Shown one piece after another: positions 35,488 through 42,925 of a stretch of 64,000 nt of DNA. Within the stretch, counting starts at the first letter, position 1, and each line of letters starts with the position of its first letter. Under the pieces are notes generated by a model. The model was not told the DNA's origin. It ran no database searches and saw only the letters and a list, made by a program, of their open reading frames with translations. Made by a program: the position numbers and the translations under genes. The stretch lies in contig CAVWNR010000009.1 of assembly GCA_963756525.1 (NCBI GenBank), positions 558,001 through 622,000 of the forward strand, in the 5' to 3' direction. The stretch comes from CAVWNR01 sp963756525 (GTDB lineage: Bacteria > Actinomycetota > Actinomycetes > Mycobacteriales > Jatrophihabitantaceae).

Positions 35488-36141
35488 TCAGCCGGCGAAC
35501 GGGGCGAGGGCCGAGATCGCCCGCTCGGTGACGTCCTCGACCGGGCCGATGGCGTCCATCGAGACCAGCTGGTCACGCCGGCGGTAGAACTCGATCAGCG
35601 GCTCGGTCTGCGACGTGTAGACCTCCAGGCGGTGGCGCACCGTCTCGGGGCGGTCGTCGTCGCGGTAGTACAGCTCGCCGCCGCAGCGGTCGCAGATGTC
35701 GGCGACCTGCGTCGGGTCGAACTCGACGTGCCAGACGTGGCCGCACTTCTTGCAGGTGCGCCGCCCGGAGAGCCGCCGAACCACCTCGTCCTGGTCGACC
35801 TCGAGGTCGAGGACCACGCTCAGGCTGATGCCGAGCTCGGTCAGGATCCGGTCCAGCTCATGGGCCTGGGACACGTTGCGCGGGAAGCCGTCCAGCAGGA
35901 ATCCGTTGGCGGCATCGTCGGCGCCCAGCCGGTCGTGCACCATCGCATTCGTGACCTCGTCGGGTACCAGGTCGCCCGCGTCCATGAACTTCTTGGCAAG
36001 CTTGCCGAGATCGGTGCCGCCCGAGACGTTCGCCCGGAATATGTCACCTGTCGAGATTTTCGGGATCGTGAAGTACTCGGCGACGAACTCGGCCTGGGTA
36101 CCCTTGCCCGCGCCAGGCGGGCCGACGAGAACGAGTCTCAC
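35488..36141 (-). CDS. adk: Adenylate kinase (long form with zinc-type lid)
   Basis: 217 residues. P-loop MRLVLVGPPGAGKGTQAEFV; DGFPRNVSQAHELD; the lid contains RRTCKKCGHVWHVEFD and DICDRCGGELYYRDDD, i.e. two CxxC pairs binding zinc. Interconverts AMP/ATP and ADP. The start GTG 36141 is preceded by a GGGATCGGACC sequence. It follows secY by 54 nt. Confidence 0.96.
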   Translation of the reverse strand: MRLVLVGPPGAGKGTQAEFVAEYFTIPKISTGDIFRANVSGGTDLGKLAKKFMDAGDLVPDEVTNAMVHDRLGADDAANGFLLDGFPRNVSQAHELDRILTELGISLSVVLDLEVDQDEVVRRLSGRRTCKKCGHVWHVEFDPTQVADICDRCGGELYYRDDDRPETVRHRLEVYTSQTEPLIEFYRRRDQLVSMDAIGPVEDVTERAISALAPFAG

Positions 36142-36195
36142 GCGGTCCGATCCCTTCGTCGTGCACCGAGCTCCTTGTCGGGCAGTCGGGCAGTC

Positions 36196-37503
36196 CTAGC
36201 GCAGGAAGCCTTCGTAGTTGCGCTGCATCAGTTGGCTCTCGATCTGCTTGATGGTGTCCAGGCCCACCCCGACCATGATCAGGACGGCCGTGCCGCCGAA
36301 CGGGAAGTTCTGGTTGTTCCCGCCGGTGAGCGAGATGAAGAAGTTTGGCAGCACGGCGATGATGCCGAGGTAGAGGGATCCCGGAAGTGTGATCCGGGAC
36401 AACACGAACTGCAGGTACTCGGCGGTCGGCCGCCCCGGGCGGATACCCGGGATGAACCCGCCGTACTTCTTCATGTCGTCGGCGCGCTCTTCGGGGTTGA
36501 AGGTGATGCTGACGTAGAAGTACGTGAAGAAGATGATCAACAGGAAGTAGATCGCGATGTGGAACCAGGACCCCTGGTTGATCAAGTAGTTGTTGACGAA
36601 GCGCTGGAACGCCGACGACGAGTTGCCCTGCAACTGGCTGATCAGCTGCGGGATATACAGCAGCGACGAGGCGAAGATGACCGGGATCACGCCGGCCTGG
36701 TTCACCTTCATCGGCAGGTAGGTGGACGTGCCCCCGTACTGCCGGCGGCCGATCATCCGCTTCGCGTACTGCACCGGGATGCGCCGCTGCGCCTGTTCGA
36801 CGAAGACGACGGCCGCGATGATCGCCAGACCCAGGATGAGGATCATCGTGAACTGGAAGCCGCCGCCGTTGGTCAGGATGGTGTTCCCCTCGCTCGGGAT
36901 CCGCGCCGCGATCGAGGTGAACATCAGGATGCTCATGCCGTTTCCGACGCCCCGGTCGGTGATCAGCTCGCCGAACCACATGATGACGCCGGTGCCGGCG
37001 GTCATGCAGATGACCATCGTCGAGAGGGTGAAGATGTCCTGCTTGTACAGGATCGACTGGGTGCAGCCGGGGAAGAGCTGCCCGGAACGGGCCAGCGCGA
37101 TGAACCCGGTCGACTGCAGGATGGCCAGGCCGATCGTCAGGTAACGGCTGTACTGGGTCAGCTTCTGCTGCCCGGCCTGGCCTTCCTTCTTCAGCTGCTC
37201 GAAGCGCGGGATGACCACGACGAGCAACTGGATGATGATGCTCGCAGTGATATAGGGCATGATGCCCAGTGCGAACGCCGACAGCCGCAGCAACGCGCCA
37301 CCCGAGAACAGGTTGATCAGGGCGTAGACGTCGCGGGAGCTGCCGTTGTTGGCGAGCTTGATGCACGCGTTGATGCCCTGCGTGCTGGTGTTCGGCGTGG
37401 GGACGGCGGAGCCCAGCCGGTAGAGGATGATCATGCCCAGGGTGAAGAGCAGCTTCTTACGCAAGTCCGGCGTTCGGAACGCCGACACGAATGCGCTGAG
37501 CAC
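36196..37503 (-). CDS. secY: Protein translocase subunit SecY
   Basis: 435 residues, ten membrane helices, the channel of the SecYEG translocon. VLSAFVSAFRTPDLRKKLLF starts the protein; GIMPYITASIIIQLL lines the pore and PGIRPGRPTAEYLQ is the cytoplasmic loop contacting SecA/ribosome. GTG 37503, after GGAGGA, is preferred to an in-frame ATG at 37539 because of family length. A TAGCCT at 37607-37612 in the 172-nt upstream gap is a possible -10 box; a terminator-like hairpin precedes it. Confidence 0.96.
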   Translation of the reverse strand: MLSAFVSAFRTPDLRKKLLFTLGMIILYRLGSAVPTPNTSTQGINACIKLANNGSSRDVYALINLFSGGALLRLSAFALGIMPYITASIIIQLLVVVIPRFEQLKKEGQAGQQKLTQYSRYLTIGLAILQSTGFIALARSGQLFPGCTQSILYKQDIFTLSTMVICMTAGTGVIMWFGELITDRGVGNGMSILMFTSIAARIPSEGNTILTNGGGFQFTMILILGLAIIAAVVFVEQAQRRIPVQYAKRMIGRRQYGGTSTYLPMKVNQAGVIPVIFASSLLYIPQLISQLQGNSSSAFQRFVNNYLINQGSWFHIAIYFLLIIFFTYFYVSITFNPEERADDMKKYGGFIPGIRPGRPTAEYLQFVLSRITLPGSLYLGIIAVLPNFFISLTGGNNQNFPFGGTAVLIMVGVGLDTIKQIESQLMQRNYEGFLR

Positions 37504-37641
37504 AGATCCTCCTGCGCGGATGGTGTAGGGCGATCTCATCGATCGCCGTACCGATACTGTCGACCGTCCGCGAGGGCGCGACCCCGGGGCGCGGCCAAAC
37601 TAATTCAGGCTAACAGCCGTCCAGGCTGCCCGGGGGCATGC

Positions 37642-37659
37642 GGCCGGGCTATCCCGGCC
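37642..37659 (-). terminator. Terminator-like hairpin after rplO
   Basis: GGCCGGG (37642-37648) and CCCGGCC (37653-37659) with a CTAT tetraloop, 17 nt after the rplO stop. It has no U-run. It may separate the spc ribosomal genes from secY-adk-map. Confidence 0.5.
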
Positions 37660-37675
37660 CACTGGCGACGCACAG

Positions 37676-38122
37676 TTACAGCTCGGTGACCGTGCCGCCG
37701 GCAGCGATGATCTTATCTCGCGCGGTGTCGGAGAACGCGTCGGCGCTGACGTCCAGCTTCACCCCGCCGAGCTCACCGTTGCCGAGCACCTTGACCGGCG
37801 ATCCCTTGCGGACGGCGCCGGACGAGACCAGCTCGGCCACGCCGACCGTGCCGCCCTGCGGGAACAGCTCGGCCAGCTTGGCGACGTTGACGACCTGATA
37901 CTCCGTCCGGAATGCGTTCTTGAAGCCCTTGAGCTTGGGCAGCCGCATGTGGATCGGCATCTGGCCGCCTTCAAAGCTGGCGGGGATCCGGCCACGCGCC
38001 TTGCTGCCCTTCGTGCCCCGCCCGGCGGTCTTGCCCTTGGAGGCGTCGCCGCGGCCGACCCGGGTCTTCTTGGTATGCGCGCCCGGAGCAGGGCGCAGGT
38101 GATGAACTTTCAGGCTGCTCAC
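37676..38122 (-). CDS. rplO: 50S ribosomal protein L15
   Basis: 148 residues. HHLRPAPGAHTKKTRVGRGDASKGKTAG (in part) and FEGGQMPIHMRLPKLKGFKN are diagnostic, with the C-terminal VTVSADAF-like DVSADAFSDTARDKIIAAGG. It is 2 bp after rpmD. Confidence 0.97.
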   Translation of the reverse strand: MSSLKVHHLRPAPGAHTKKTRVGRGDASKGKTAGRGTKGSKARGRIPASFEGGQMPIHMRLPKLKGFKNAFRTEYQVVNVAKLAELFPQGGTVGVAELVSSGAVRKGSPVKVLGNGELGGVKLDVSADAFSDTARDKIIAAGGTVTEL

Positions 38123-38124
38123 GG

Positions 38125-38310
38125 TTACTCGACCTCCTCGACCGAGACCAGGTGGGTCACGGTCGCGACCATGCCACGGATCTCGGGCCGGTCCTGCTTG
38201 ACGACGACGTCGTGCACCCGCTTGAGGCCGAGCGTGCGCAGCGTCTCGCGCTGGTTGCGCTTGTTACCGATCCCCGAACGGGTCTGCGTGATCTTCAGGC
38301 GTGCCATCAT
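38125..38310 (-). CDS. rpmD: 50S ribosomal protein L30
   Basis: 61 residues: MMARLKITQTRSGIGNKRNQ, then LGLKRVHDVVVKQDRPEIRG. ATG 38310 overlaps the stop of the micro-ORF bridging from rpsE (ATGA); the second ATG is an alternative start. Confidence 0.96.
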   Translation of the reverse strand: MMARLKITQTRSGIGNKRNQRETLRTLGLKRVHDVVVKQDRPEIRGMVATVTHLVSVEEVE

Positions 38311-38393
38311 GTCTCCTGCTCTTCGCGCGAGCGCTCATCGCTGCGACGAGCTGCGCTTCTCGGCCCCCAGGTGACCCTGCGATGCTCGCTCAT
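38307..38393 (-). CDS. Bridging micro-ORF rpsE-rpmD (28 residues)
   Basis: ATG 38393 lies three bases after the rpsE TAG; TGA 38309-38307 overlaps the rpmD ATG (ATGA). It begins MSEHRRVTWGPRSAAR and ends ERSREEQET; CAGGAGA for rpmD is inside it. It is Arg-rich and unlike any known family. Confidence 0.4.
   Translation of the reverse strand: MSEHRRVTWGPRSAARRSDERSREEQET
38319..38341. repeat. Dispersed 22-bp repeat, copy 2
   Basis: Contains TTCGCGCGAGCGCTCATCGC, identical to copies 1 and 5 over this core. It ends nine bases before the rpmD start. Confidence 0.8.
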
Positions 38394-38396
38394 CGC

Positions 38397-39017
38397 CTAC
38401 CTCGTCACTCCGGCGGCGCGCGCCCGCAGCATGCCAGCCGGTGCCACGTCCTCCAGCGGCAGGCCGCGGCGAGCCGCGACCTCCTCCGGCCGGACGAGAT
38501 CCTTCAGCGCGGCCACGGTGGCGTGCACGATGTTGATGGGGTTGTCGGAGCCCAGTGACTTGGAAAGCACGTCGTGGATGCCGGCGCACTCCAGCACCGC
38601 GCGCACCGGACCGCCGGCGATGACGCCGGTACCCGGGCTCGCCGGCTTGAGCAGCACGACGCCCGCCGCGGCCTCTCCCTGCACCGGGTGCGGGATGGTC
38701 TGCTGGATGCGCGGCACGCGGAAGAAGTTCTTCTTGGCCTCTTCGACGCCCTTGGCGATCGCCGCCGGCACCTCCTTGGCCTTGCCGTAGCCGACGCCCA
38801 CCGTGCCGTCGCCGTCGCCGACGACCACCAGGGCGGTGAAGCTGAACCGCCGGCCGCCCTTGACCACCTTGGCGACCCGGTTGATCGTCACGACTCGTTC
38901 GAGATGTGGGCTCTTCTCCGGCGCCGACTCACGCCCGCCACGCCCCTCACGGCGGTCGCGGCGCTCGCCGCCCCGCTCGGTGCCACCCGTTCGGGTGCCG
39001 CGCTGCGGTCCGGGCAT
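38397..39017 (-). CDS. rpsE: 30S ribosomal protein S5
   Basis: 206 residues. A ~40-residue Arg/Gly-rich N-terminal extension precedes the core (VVTINRVAKVVKGGRRFSFT, GYGKAKEVPAAIAKGVEEAK, GTGVIAGGPVRAVLECAGI). ATG 39017 overlaps the stop of the micro-ORF from rplR (TGATG). Confidence 0.97.
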   Translation of the reverse strand: MPGPQRGTRTGGTERGGERRDRREGRGGRESAPEKSPHLERVVTINRVAKVVKGGRRFSFTALVVVGDGDGTVGVGYGKAKEVPAAIAKGVEEAKKNFFRVPRIQQTIPHPVQGEAAAGVVLLKPASPGTGVIAGGPVRAVLECAGIHDVLSKSLGSDNPINIVHATVAALKDLVRPEEVAARRGLPLEDVAPAGMLRARAAGVTR

Positions 39018-39106
39018 CAGGCTGTCCTTCCGTTCGAAACTCGCGATCCAGCAACTTTCTCCCGCGTGAGGCGGGAGAAAGTTGCTGGATCCAGGGGGTT
39101 ATGCAT
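39017..39106 (-). CDS. Bridging micro-ORF rplR-rpsE (29 residues) carrying a 21-bp palindrome
   Basis: ATG 39106 lies two bases after the rplR TGA; TGA 39019-39017 overlaps the rpsE ATG (TGATG). The peptide starts MHNPLDPATFSRLTREKVAG. The palindrome 39045-39091 is read through in frame without a stop. Arrangement, not similarity, is the evidence. Confidence 0.4.
   Translation of the reverse strand: MHNPLDPATFSRLTREKVAGSRVSNGRTA
39045..39091. repeat. Palindrome family 5: perfect 21-bp hairpin between rplR and rpsE
   Basis: 39045-39065 (core ATCCAGCAACTTTCTCCCGC) pairs perfectly with 39071-39091 across a 5-nt loop (GTGAG). It is the longest perfect hairpin in the window and lies inside a ribosomal operon 28 nt upstream of rpsE, with no U-tract. 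Confidence 0.9.
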
Positions 39107-39108
39107 TC

Positions 39109-39504
39109 TCAGAACTCCAGTCCGGCCTCGCGGGCCGCGTCGGCGAACGCGGCGAGCCGGCCCGTGTAGGTGTTCCCGCCGCGGTCGAAGACGACCTTGG
39201 TGATGCCGGCCGCCTTGGCCGCCTCGGCCAGCGCGGTGCCGACCTGGCGCGCCCGGGCGGTCTTGTCCAAACCGTCGGATAGTTTGTAGCTGGACGCCGA
39301 GGCGAGCGTCGTGCCGGCCGAGTCGTCGACGAGCTGCACGTACAGGTGCCGCGCCGAGCGGGTGACCACCAGGCGCGGCCGCTCGGCGGTGCCGACGACC
39401 TTCTTGCGCAGCCGGAAGTGCCGCCGCGACCGGGCCACCCGCCGGGTGGCCGAGACGCCGGCCGACCGCCGGGCCTGCTTGACGATGCTAGAAGCGCCCA
39501 TCAT
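39109..39504 (-). CDS. rplR: 50S ribosomal protein L18
   Basis: 131 residues. RHFRLRKKVVGTAERPRLVV, HLYVQLVDDSAGTTLASAS and KVVFDRGGNTYTGRLAAFAD are diagnostic of this 5S rRNA binder. ATG 39504 overlaps the rplF stop (ATGA). Confidence 0.97.
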   Translation of the reverse strand: MMGASSIVKQARRSAGVSATRRVARSRRHFRLRKKVVGTAERPRLVVTRSARHLYVQLVDDSAGTTLASASSYKLSDGLDKTARARQVGTALAEAAKAAGITKVVFDRGGNTYTGRLAAFADAAREAGLEF

Positions 39505-40037
39505 TTACCTGTCTTTCCGGCCTTGCGGCGGATGACCTCGCCTTGATAGCGCACGCCCTTGCCCTTGTACGGGTCGGGCTTGCGCAGCTTGCGGATGTTC
39601 GCGGCGACTTCCCCGACCTTCTGCTTGTCGATGCCCTCGACCGCGAAGCGGGTCGGCGTCTCGACCCGGAACGTGATGCCGTCCGGCGCCGTCACCAGCA
39701 CCGGGTGCGAGAACCCCAGGGCGAACTCCAGGTCCCCGCCCCGGGCCTGCACGCGGTAGCCGGTGCCGACGATCTCGAGGTTCTTGGTGTACCCGGACGT
39801 CACGCCGGCGACCATGTTCGCGAGCAGCGTGCGGGACAGCCCGTGCAACGACTTCGACTCCCGCTCGTCGTCCGGCCGGGTGACGGCCAGCTGGCCGTCC
39901 TGCTCGGCGACCCGGATGGGTTCGGCCACGGTGTGGCGCAGCGTGCCCTTCGGCCCGGTCACCGTGACCTGCTGGCCGTCGATGGCCACGTCGACGCCGC
40001 TAGGCACCGCGATCGGCATCCTGCCGATTCGGCTCAT
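39501..40037 (-). CDS. rplF: 50S ribosomal protein L6
   Basis: 178 residues, MSRIGRMPIAVPSGVDVAID to PDPYKGKGVRYQGEVIRRKA. ATG 40037 is chosen because L6 begins MSRIG; the frame continues upstream without similarity. Confidence 0.97.
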   Translation of the reverse strand: MSRIGRMPIAVPSGVDVAIDGQQVTVTGPKGTLRHTVAEPIRVAEQDGQLAVTRPDDERESKSLHGLSRTLLANMVAGVTSGYTKNLEIVGTGYRVQARGGDLEFALGFSHPVLVTAPDGITFRVETPTRFAVEGIDKQKVGEVAANIRKLRKPDPYKGKGVRYQGEVIRRKAGKTGK

Positions 40038-40047
40038 GCTGACCCCC

Positions 40048-40455
40048 TCACCAGACGTAGGCGAGGACTTCCCCGCCCACTCCACGCTTGGCGGCCTGCC
40101 GGTCGGTCAGCAGTCCGGACGACGTCGAGAGGATCGCCGTACCCAGCCCACCCAGCACCCGGGGCAGCGCGGTCGACTTGGCGTAGACGCGCAGGCCCGG
40201 CTTGGACACCCGACGCAGGCCGGCGATGCTCCGCTCCCGGTTTGGGCCGTACTTCAGGCTCAGCGTCAGCACCTTGCCGGGCTGCCCCTCGCCGGACTCC
40301 GCTACCGCGAAGTCGGCGATGTAACCCTCCTGTTTGAGGATCTCGGCGACACGCACCTTCAGCTTGGAGTGCGGCATCACCACATCCTCGTGGTACGCCG
40401 AGTTCGCGTTGCGCAGACGGGTGAGCATGTCTGCGATCGGATCGGTCATGGTCAT
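40048..40455 (-). CDS. rpsH: 30S ribosomal protein S8
   Basis: 135 residues: MTMTDPIADMLTRLRNANSA, GLRRVSKPGLRVYAKSTALP and the C-terminal KRGVGGEVLAYVW. Actinobacterial S8 is 132 residues, so the true start may be ATG 40449. The 156-nt spacer to rpsN holds a diverged copy of the 34-bp repeat and no coupled micro-ORF. Confidence 0.97.
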   Translation of the reverse strand: MTMTDPIADMLTRLRNANSAYHEDVVMPHSKLKVRVAEILKQEGYIADFAVAESGEGQPGKVLTLSLKYGPNRERSIAGLRRVSKPGLRVYAKSTALPRVLGGLGTAILSTSSGLLTDRQAAKRGVGGEVLAYVW

Positions 40456-40581
40456 TGCGGATCTTCTTTCTCGCGGCGGTTCCCGGTCGGGCCTACAGCG
40501 AAGTGGCGTGGGTCTGGATGACCCCTTGGGTGAGTGATATTGAGTTGTACTGGCCGCAGCCGCCCCGGCGAGACCGCTGCG

Positions 40582-40615
40582 GATCGATCCTTCCGGCGCG
40601 GTCCGCTTGCTCTAC
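40582..40615. repeat. 34-bp repeat after rpsN, copy A
   Basis: Begins GATCGATCCTTCCGGCGCG and ends TTGCTCTAC, including the rpsN stop codon on the minus strand. It differs at three positions from copy B (42393-42426), which follows rpsQ in the same way. Confidence 0.85.
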
Positions 40616-40797
40616 CAGGACGACTTGGTGACGCCCGGGAGCTCGCCGGCGTGCGCCATTTCGCGCAGGCACACCCGGCACAGGCCGAACTTCCGGTACA
40701 CCGAGTGCGGGCGGCCGCACCGCTGACAACGGGTGTAGCCGCGAACCGCGAACTTCGGCTTGGCCGCCGCCTTGTTCCTCAGTGCTGTCTTGGCCAT
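40612..40797 (-). CDS. rpsN: 30S ribosomal protein S14, zinc type Z
   Basis: 61 residues: MAKTALRNKAAAKPKFAVRG, then CQRCGRPHSVYRKFGLCRVC with the two CxxC pairs of the zinc form. ATG 40797 shares a base with the rplE stop (TGATG). Confidence 0.97.
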   Translation of the reverse strand: MAKTALRNKAAAKPKFAVRGYTRCQRCGRPHSVYRKFGLCRVCLREMAHAGELPGVTKSSW

Positions 40798-41372
40798 CAG
40801 CCGACTCTTTCTGTCTCGCGGAACGGGAAGCCGAGCGCCCGCAGCAGCGCGCGCCCCTCGTCGTCGGTGGCCGCGCTGCTGACCAGCGTGATGTCCATGC
40901 CGCGCGGCCGGTCGATCGAGTCCGGGTCGATCTCGTGGAACATCGACTGTTCGTTCAGCCCGAATGTGTAGTTGCCGTGGCCGTCGAACTGATCGGGCGA
41001 GAGCCCGCGGAAGTCACGGATGCGCGGCAGGGCCAGCGTCAGCAGCCGGTCGAGGAACTCCCACATCCGGTCGCCGCGCAGCGTCACCTTCGCACCGATC
41101 GGCATCCCCTCGCGCAGCTTGAACTGGGCGATCGACTTGCGCGCCTTCTGCACGAGCGGCTTCTGCCCGGTGATCAACGTGAGATCTCGGACCGCGCCGT
41201 CCATGAGCTTCGCGTCACGCGCCGCGGCGCCCACGCCCATGTTCACCACAATCTTGACGAGCGCCGGCACCTGCATCGGGTTGCCGTACGAGAACTGCTC
41301 CGCGAGCGCGGGCGCGATCTGTTCGCGGTAGCGCTCCTTGAGCCGCGGCACCGGTATCTCGGAGGCCGTCAC
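40797..41372 (-). CDS. rplE: 50S ribosomal protein L5
   Basis: 191 residues: MTASEIPVPRLKERYREQIA; QVPALVKIVVNMGVGAAARD; ALPRIRDFRGLSPDQFDGHG. GTG 41372 overlaps the stop of the rplX-rplE micro-ORF (GTGA), and AAGGAGG inside that frame is its Shine-Dalgarno, which fixes the start. Confidence 0.97.
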   Translation of the reverse strand: MTASEIPVPRLKERYREQIAPALAEQFSYGNPMQVPALVKIVVNMGVGAAARDAKLMDGAVRDLTLITGQKPLVQKARKSIAQFKLREGMPIGAKVTLRGDRMWEFLDRLLTLALPRIRDFRGLSPDQFDGHGNYTFGLNEQSMFHEIDPDSIDRPRGMDITLVSSAATDDEGRALLRALGFPFRETERVG

Positions 41373-41446
41373 TGAGCCTCCTTGCTGTTCGCGCGAGCGC
41401 TCATCGCGCCGTTCACTGCGCGCCTCGCTCGCTTTCGCTCGCTCAC
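41369..41446 (-). CDS. Bridging micro-ORF rplX-rplE (25 residues)
   Basis: GTG 41446 shares its first base with the rplX TAG (TAGTG); TGA 41371-41369 overlaps the rplE GTG (GTGA). Peptide MSERKRARRAVNGAM followed by SARANSKEAQ. The whole 73-nt spacer is in frame. It contains dispersed repeat copy 3 and the rplE ribosome-binding site. Confidence 0.45.
   Translation of the reverse strand: MSERKRARRAVNGAMSARANSKEAQ
41386..41407. repeat. Dispersed 22-bp repeat, copy 3
   Basis: TTCGCGCGAGCGCTCATCGC core intact; the flanking CTC is TG here. On the minus strand it gives the MSARAN codons within the micro-ORF before rplE. Confidence 0.8.
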
Positions 41447-41763
41447 TACAGATCCTTCCCGGAGCGGCGCGACACGCGCATGTTCTTGCCGCTCTCGTCG
41501 TCACGGCGGTAGCCGACCCGGGTCGCCTTACCGTCCCCGTCGATCACCATCACGTTGCTGGCGTTGATCGCCGCCTCGACGTGCTCGATCCCGCCGGCCT
41601 TGGCGCCGCGCGCGGTCGTGGTGACCCGGGTGTGCTTCTTGACCCGGTTCACGCCTTCCACGACGACCCGGTTGGTGACCGGGTCGGCGGCGATGACCTT
41701 GCCCTTGATGCCGCGGTCCTTGCCCGCGATGACGACGACCTCGTCGCCCTTCTTCACCTTCAT
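41446..41763 (-). CDS. rplX: 50S ribosomal protein L24
   Basis: 105 residues: MKVKKGDEVVVIAGKDRGIK and VEGVNRVKKHTRVTT. KOW domain intact. ATG 41763 overlaps the stop of the 60-codon frame from rplN (ATGA). Confidence 0.97.
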   Translation of the reverse strand: MKVKKGDEVVVIAGKDRGIKGKVIAADPVTNRVVVEGVNRVKKHTRVTTTARGAKAGGIEHVEAAINASNVMVIDGDGKATRVGYRRDDESGKNMRVSRRSGKDL

Positions 41764-41942
41764 CGCGCCGCCTCACAAAGAACGTTCGCCGGCCCGATGA
41801 AGCTCCGAGCCTGCTGTGCCAATTTGCTTCGCTCGCTTCGCTCGCTCATGCCTCTTGCCTCGATGTCGATCAGGTTTTCCCCGCACGTTGCCGGTTCACG
41901 GGTGCCGAACCGGTCACTAGCGGGGAAAAGGTGGGATGCCAC
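41760..41942 (-). CDS. Bridging small ORF rplN-rplX (60 residues)
   Basis: GTG 41942 lies two bases after the rplN TGA, and TGA 41762-41760 overlaps the rplX ATG (ATGA): the whole 181-nt spacer is one open frame. The peptide starts MASHLFPASDRFGTREPATC and ends GPANVLCEAAR; an internal ATG 41849 gives MSERSERSKLAQQAR, a type of repeat-derived start common in actinobacteria. It reads through the palindrome 41875-41929. Confidence 0.45.
   Translation of the reverse strand: MASHLFPASDRFGTREPATCGENLIDIEARGMSERSERSKLAQQARSFIGPANVLCEAAR
41875..41929. repeat. Palindrome family 1 (TTTTCCCCGC), in the rplN-rplX spacer
   Basis: TTTTCCCCGC (41875-41884) pairs with 41920-41929; an inner CCGGTTC/GAACCGG stem (41891-41897/41907-41913) has a 9-nt loop. 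It shares CCCCGC and the TAGCGGGG junction with 2435-2495. No terminator U-run. Confidence 0.8.
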
Positions 41943-41944
41943 GG

Positions 41945-42313
41945 TCAGAGAACCTCAGGTGCGAGAGAGATGATCTTCATGAACCGCTTGTCCCGCAGCT
42001 CACGGCCGACCGGGCCGAAGATGCGGGTGCCGCGCGGCTCGCCGTCCTGCCTGATCAGCACGGCCGCGTTCTCGTCGAAGCGGATGTAGCTGCCGTCGGC
42101 GCGGCGCCGCTCCTTGGCGGTGCGGACGACCACCGCCTTGACGACGTCGCCCTTCTTCACACCGGCACCCGGCAGCGCGTCCTTGACCGTGGCGACGATG
42201 ACGTCGCCGATGCCGGCGTAGCGCCGACCCGAGCCGCCCATCACCCGGATGCACAAGATCTCCTTCGCACCCGTGTTGTCGGCGACCCTAAGCCGCGACT
42301 CCTGCTGAATCAC
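41945..42313 (-). CDS. rplN: 50S ribosomal protein L14
   Basis: 122 residues: MIQQESRLRVADNTGAKEIL, IRVMGGSGRRYAGIGDVIVA, ENAAVLIRQDGEPRGTRIFG. GTG 42313 overlaps the stop of the rpsQ-rplN micro-ORF (GTGA). Confidence 0.97.
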   Translation of the reverse strand: MIQQESRLRVADNTGAKEILCIRVMGGSGRRYAGIGDVIVATVKDALPGAGVKKGDVVKAVVVRTAKERRRADGSYIRFDENAAVLIRQDGEPRGTRIFGPVGRELRDKRFMKIISLAPEVL

Positions 42314-42417
42314 AACTTCTCCTCAGTACCTGCACCTGGTCTTGGACTGGTGACCGACAGCGCACCGATTGCGCGCCATCGGCACCCGAGTCGATCGATC
42401 CTTCCGGCGCGATCCAT
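42310..42417 (-). CDS. Bridging micro-ORF rpsQ-rplN (35 residues)
   Basis: ATG 42417 is five bases after the rpsQ TAG; TGA 42312-42310 overlaps the rplN GTG (GTGA). It starts MDRAGRIDRLGCRWRAIGAL and ends GAGTEEKL, with GAGGAGA as Shine-Dalgarno for rplN. Its 5' part is 34-bp repeat copy B; in copy A the ATG is GCG, and no micro-ORF exists there. Confidence 0.45.
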   Translation of the reverse strand: MDRAGRIDRLGCRWRAIGALSVTSPRPGAGTEEKL

Positions 42418-42426
42418 TTGCTCTAC
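42393..42426. repeat. 34-bp repeat after rpsQ, copy B
   Basis: 31 of 34 positions match copy A at 40582-40615. It starts at the rpsQ stop on the minus strand and provides the ATG of the bridging micro-ORF. Confidence 0.85.
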
Positions 42427-42698
42427 TTGGCCTTCTCCAGTACTTCCACCACGCGCCAGCGCTTGGTGGCCGACAGCGGGCGGGTCTCCATGATCAGCAC
42501 GCGGTCCCCGACGCCGACCTGGTTGGACGCGTCGTGCGCCTTCAGCTTGTTCGTGCGACGGATGACCTTGCCGTAGAGCGCATGCTTGACGCGGTCCTCG
42601 ACAGCGACCACGACGGTCTTGTCCATCCGGTCGCTGACGACCATGCCCTCACGGGTCTTGCGGAAGTTGCGGCTGCTCACCGCGGCGTTCTCACTCAT
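42423..42698 (-). CDS. rpsQ: 30S ribosomal protein S17
   Basis: 91 residues: RKTREGMVVSDRMDKTVVVA and NQVGVGDRVLIMETRPLSAT. ATG 42698 overlaps the rpmC stop (ATGA). Confidence 0.97.
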   Translation of the reverse strand: MSENAAVSSRNFRKTREGMVVSDRMDKTVVVAVEDRVKHALYGKVIRRTNKLKAHDASNQVGVGDRVLIMETRPLSATKRWRVVEVLEKAK

Positions 42699-42925
42699 GA
42701 TGCTGCTACCTCTTGGTGGGGCGCGACCGACAGGCCGAGCTCGCGTTCGCGCAGGACCGTGTAGATCCGGGCGATGTCGTGCCGCACGGTGCGCAGCCGA
42801 CGGTTGTTGTCGAGCTGCCCGGTGGCCATCTGGAACCGCAGGTTGAACAGCTCCTCCTTGGCCTCGCGCAGTTTGGTCTGCAACTCGTCGTCGTGCAGCT
42901 CGCGCAGCTCAGCTGGTGTTGGCAT
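42695..42925 (-). CDS. rpmC: 50S ribosomal protein L29
   Basis: 76 residues: LRELHDDELQTKLREAKEEL, FNLRFQMATGQLDNNRRLRT. Two-helix protein near the exit tunnel. Its start shares a base with the rplP stop (TGATG). Confidence 0.96.
   Translation of the reverse strand: MPTPAELRELHDDELQTKLREAKEELFNLRFQMATGQLDNNRRLRTVRHDIARIYTVLRERELGLSVAPHQEVAAS

Noticed and set aside
37503..37539. secY start at ATG 37539
   Set aside because: GTG 37503 has a better-placed GGAGGA site and gives the usual SecY N-terminus and length.
34747..37689. A ~980-codon plus-strand frame opposite map, adk and secY
   Set aside because: Composition (Asp/Arg/His-rich) and exact antisense position to three conserved genes mark it as a shadow frame.
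39045..39091. Reading the rplR-rpsE hairpin as a standard intrinsic terminator
   Set aside because: No U-tract follows on the minus strand and essential co-transcribed genes lie downstream.
40456..40611. Bridging micro-ORF between rpsN and rpsH
   Set aside because: An open frame ends at 40493, 37 nt before rpsH, and has no start codon after the rpsN stop, so it does not couple the genes.
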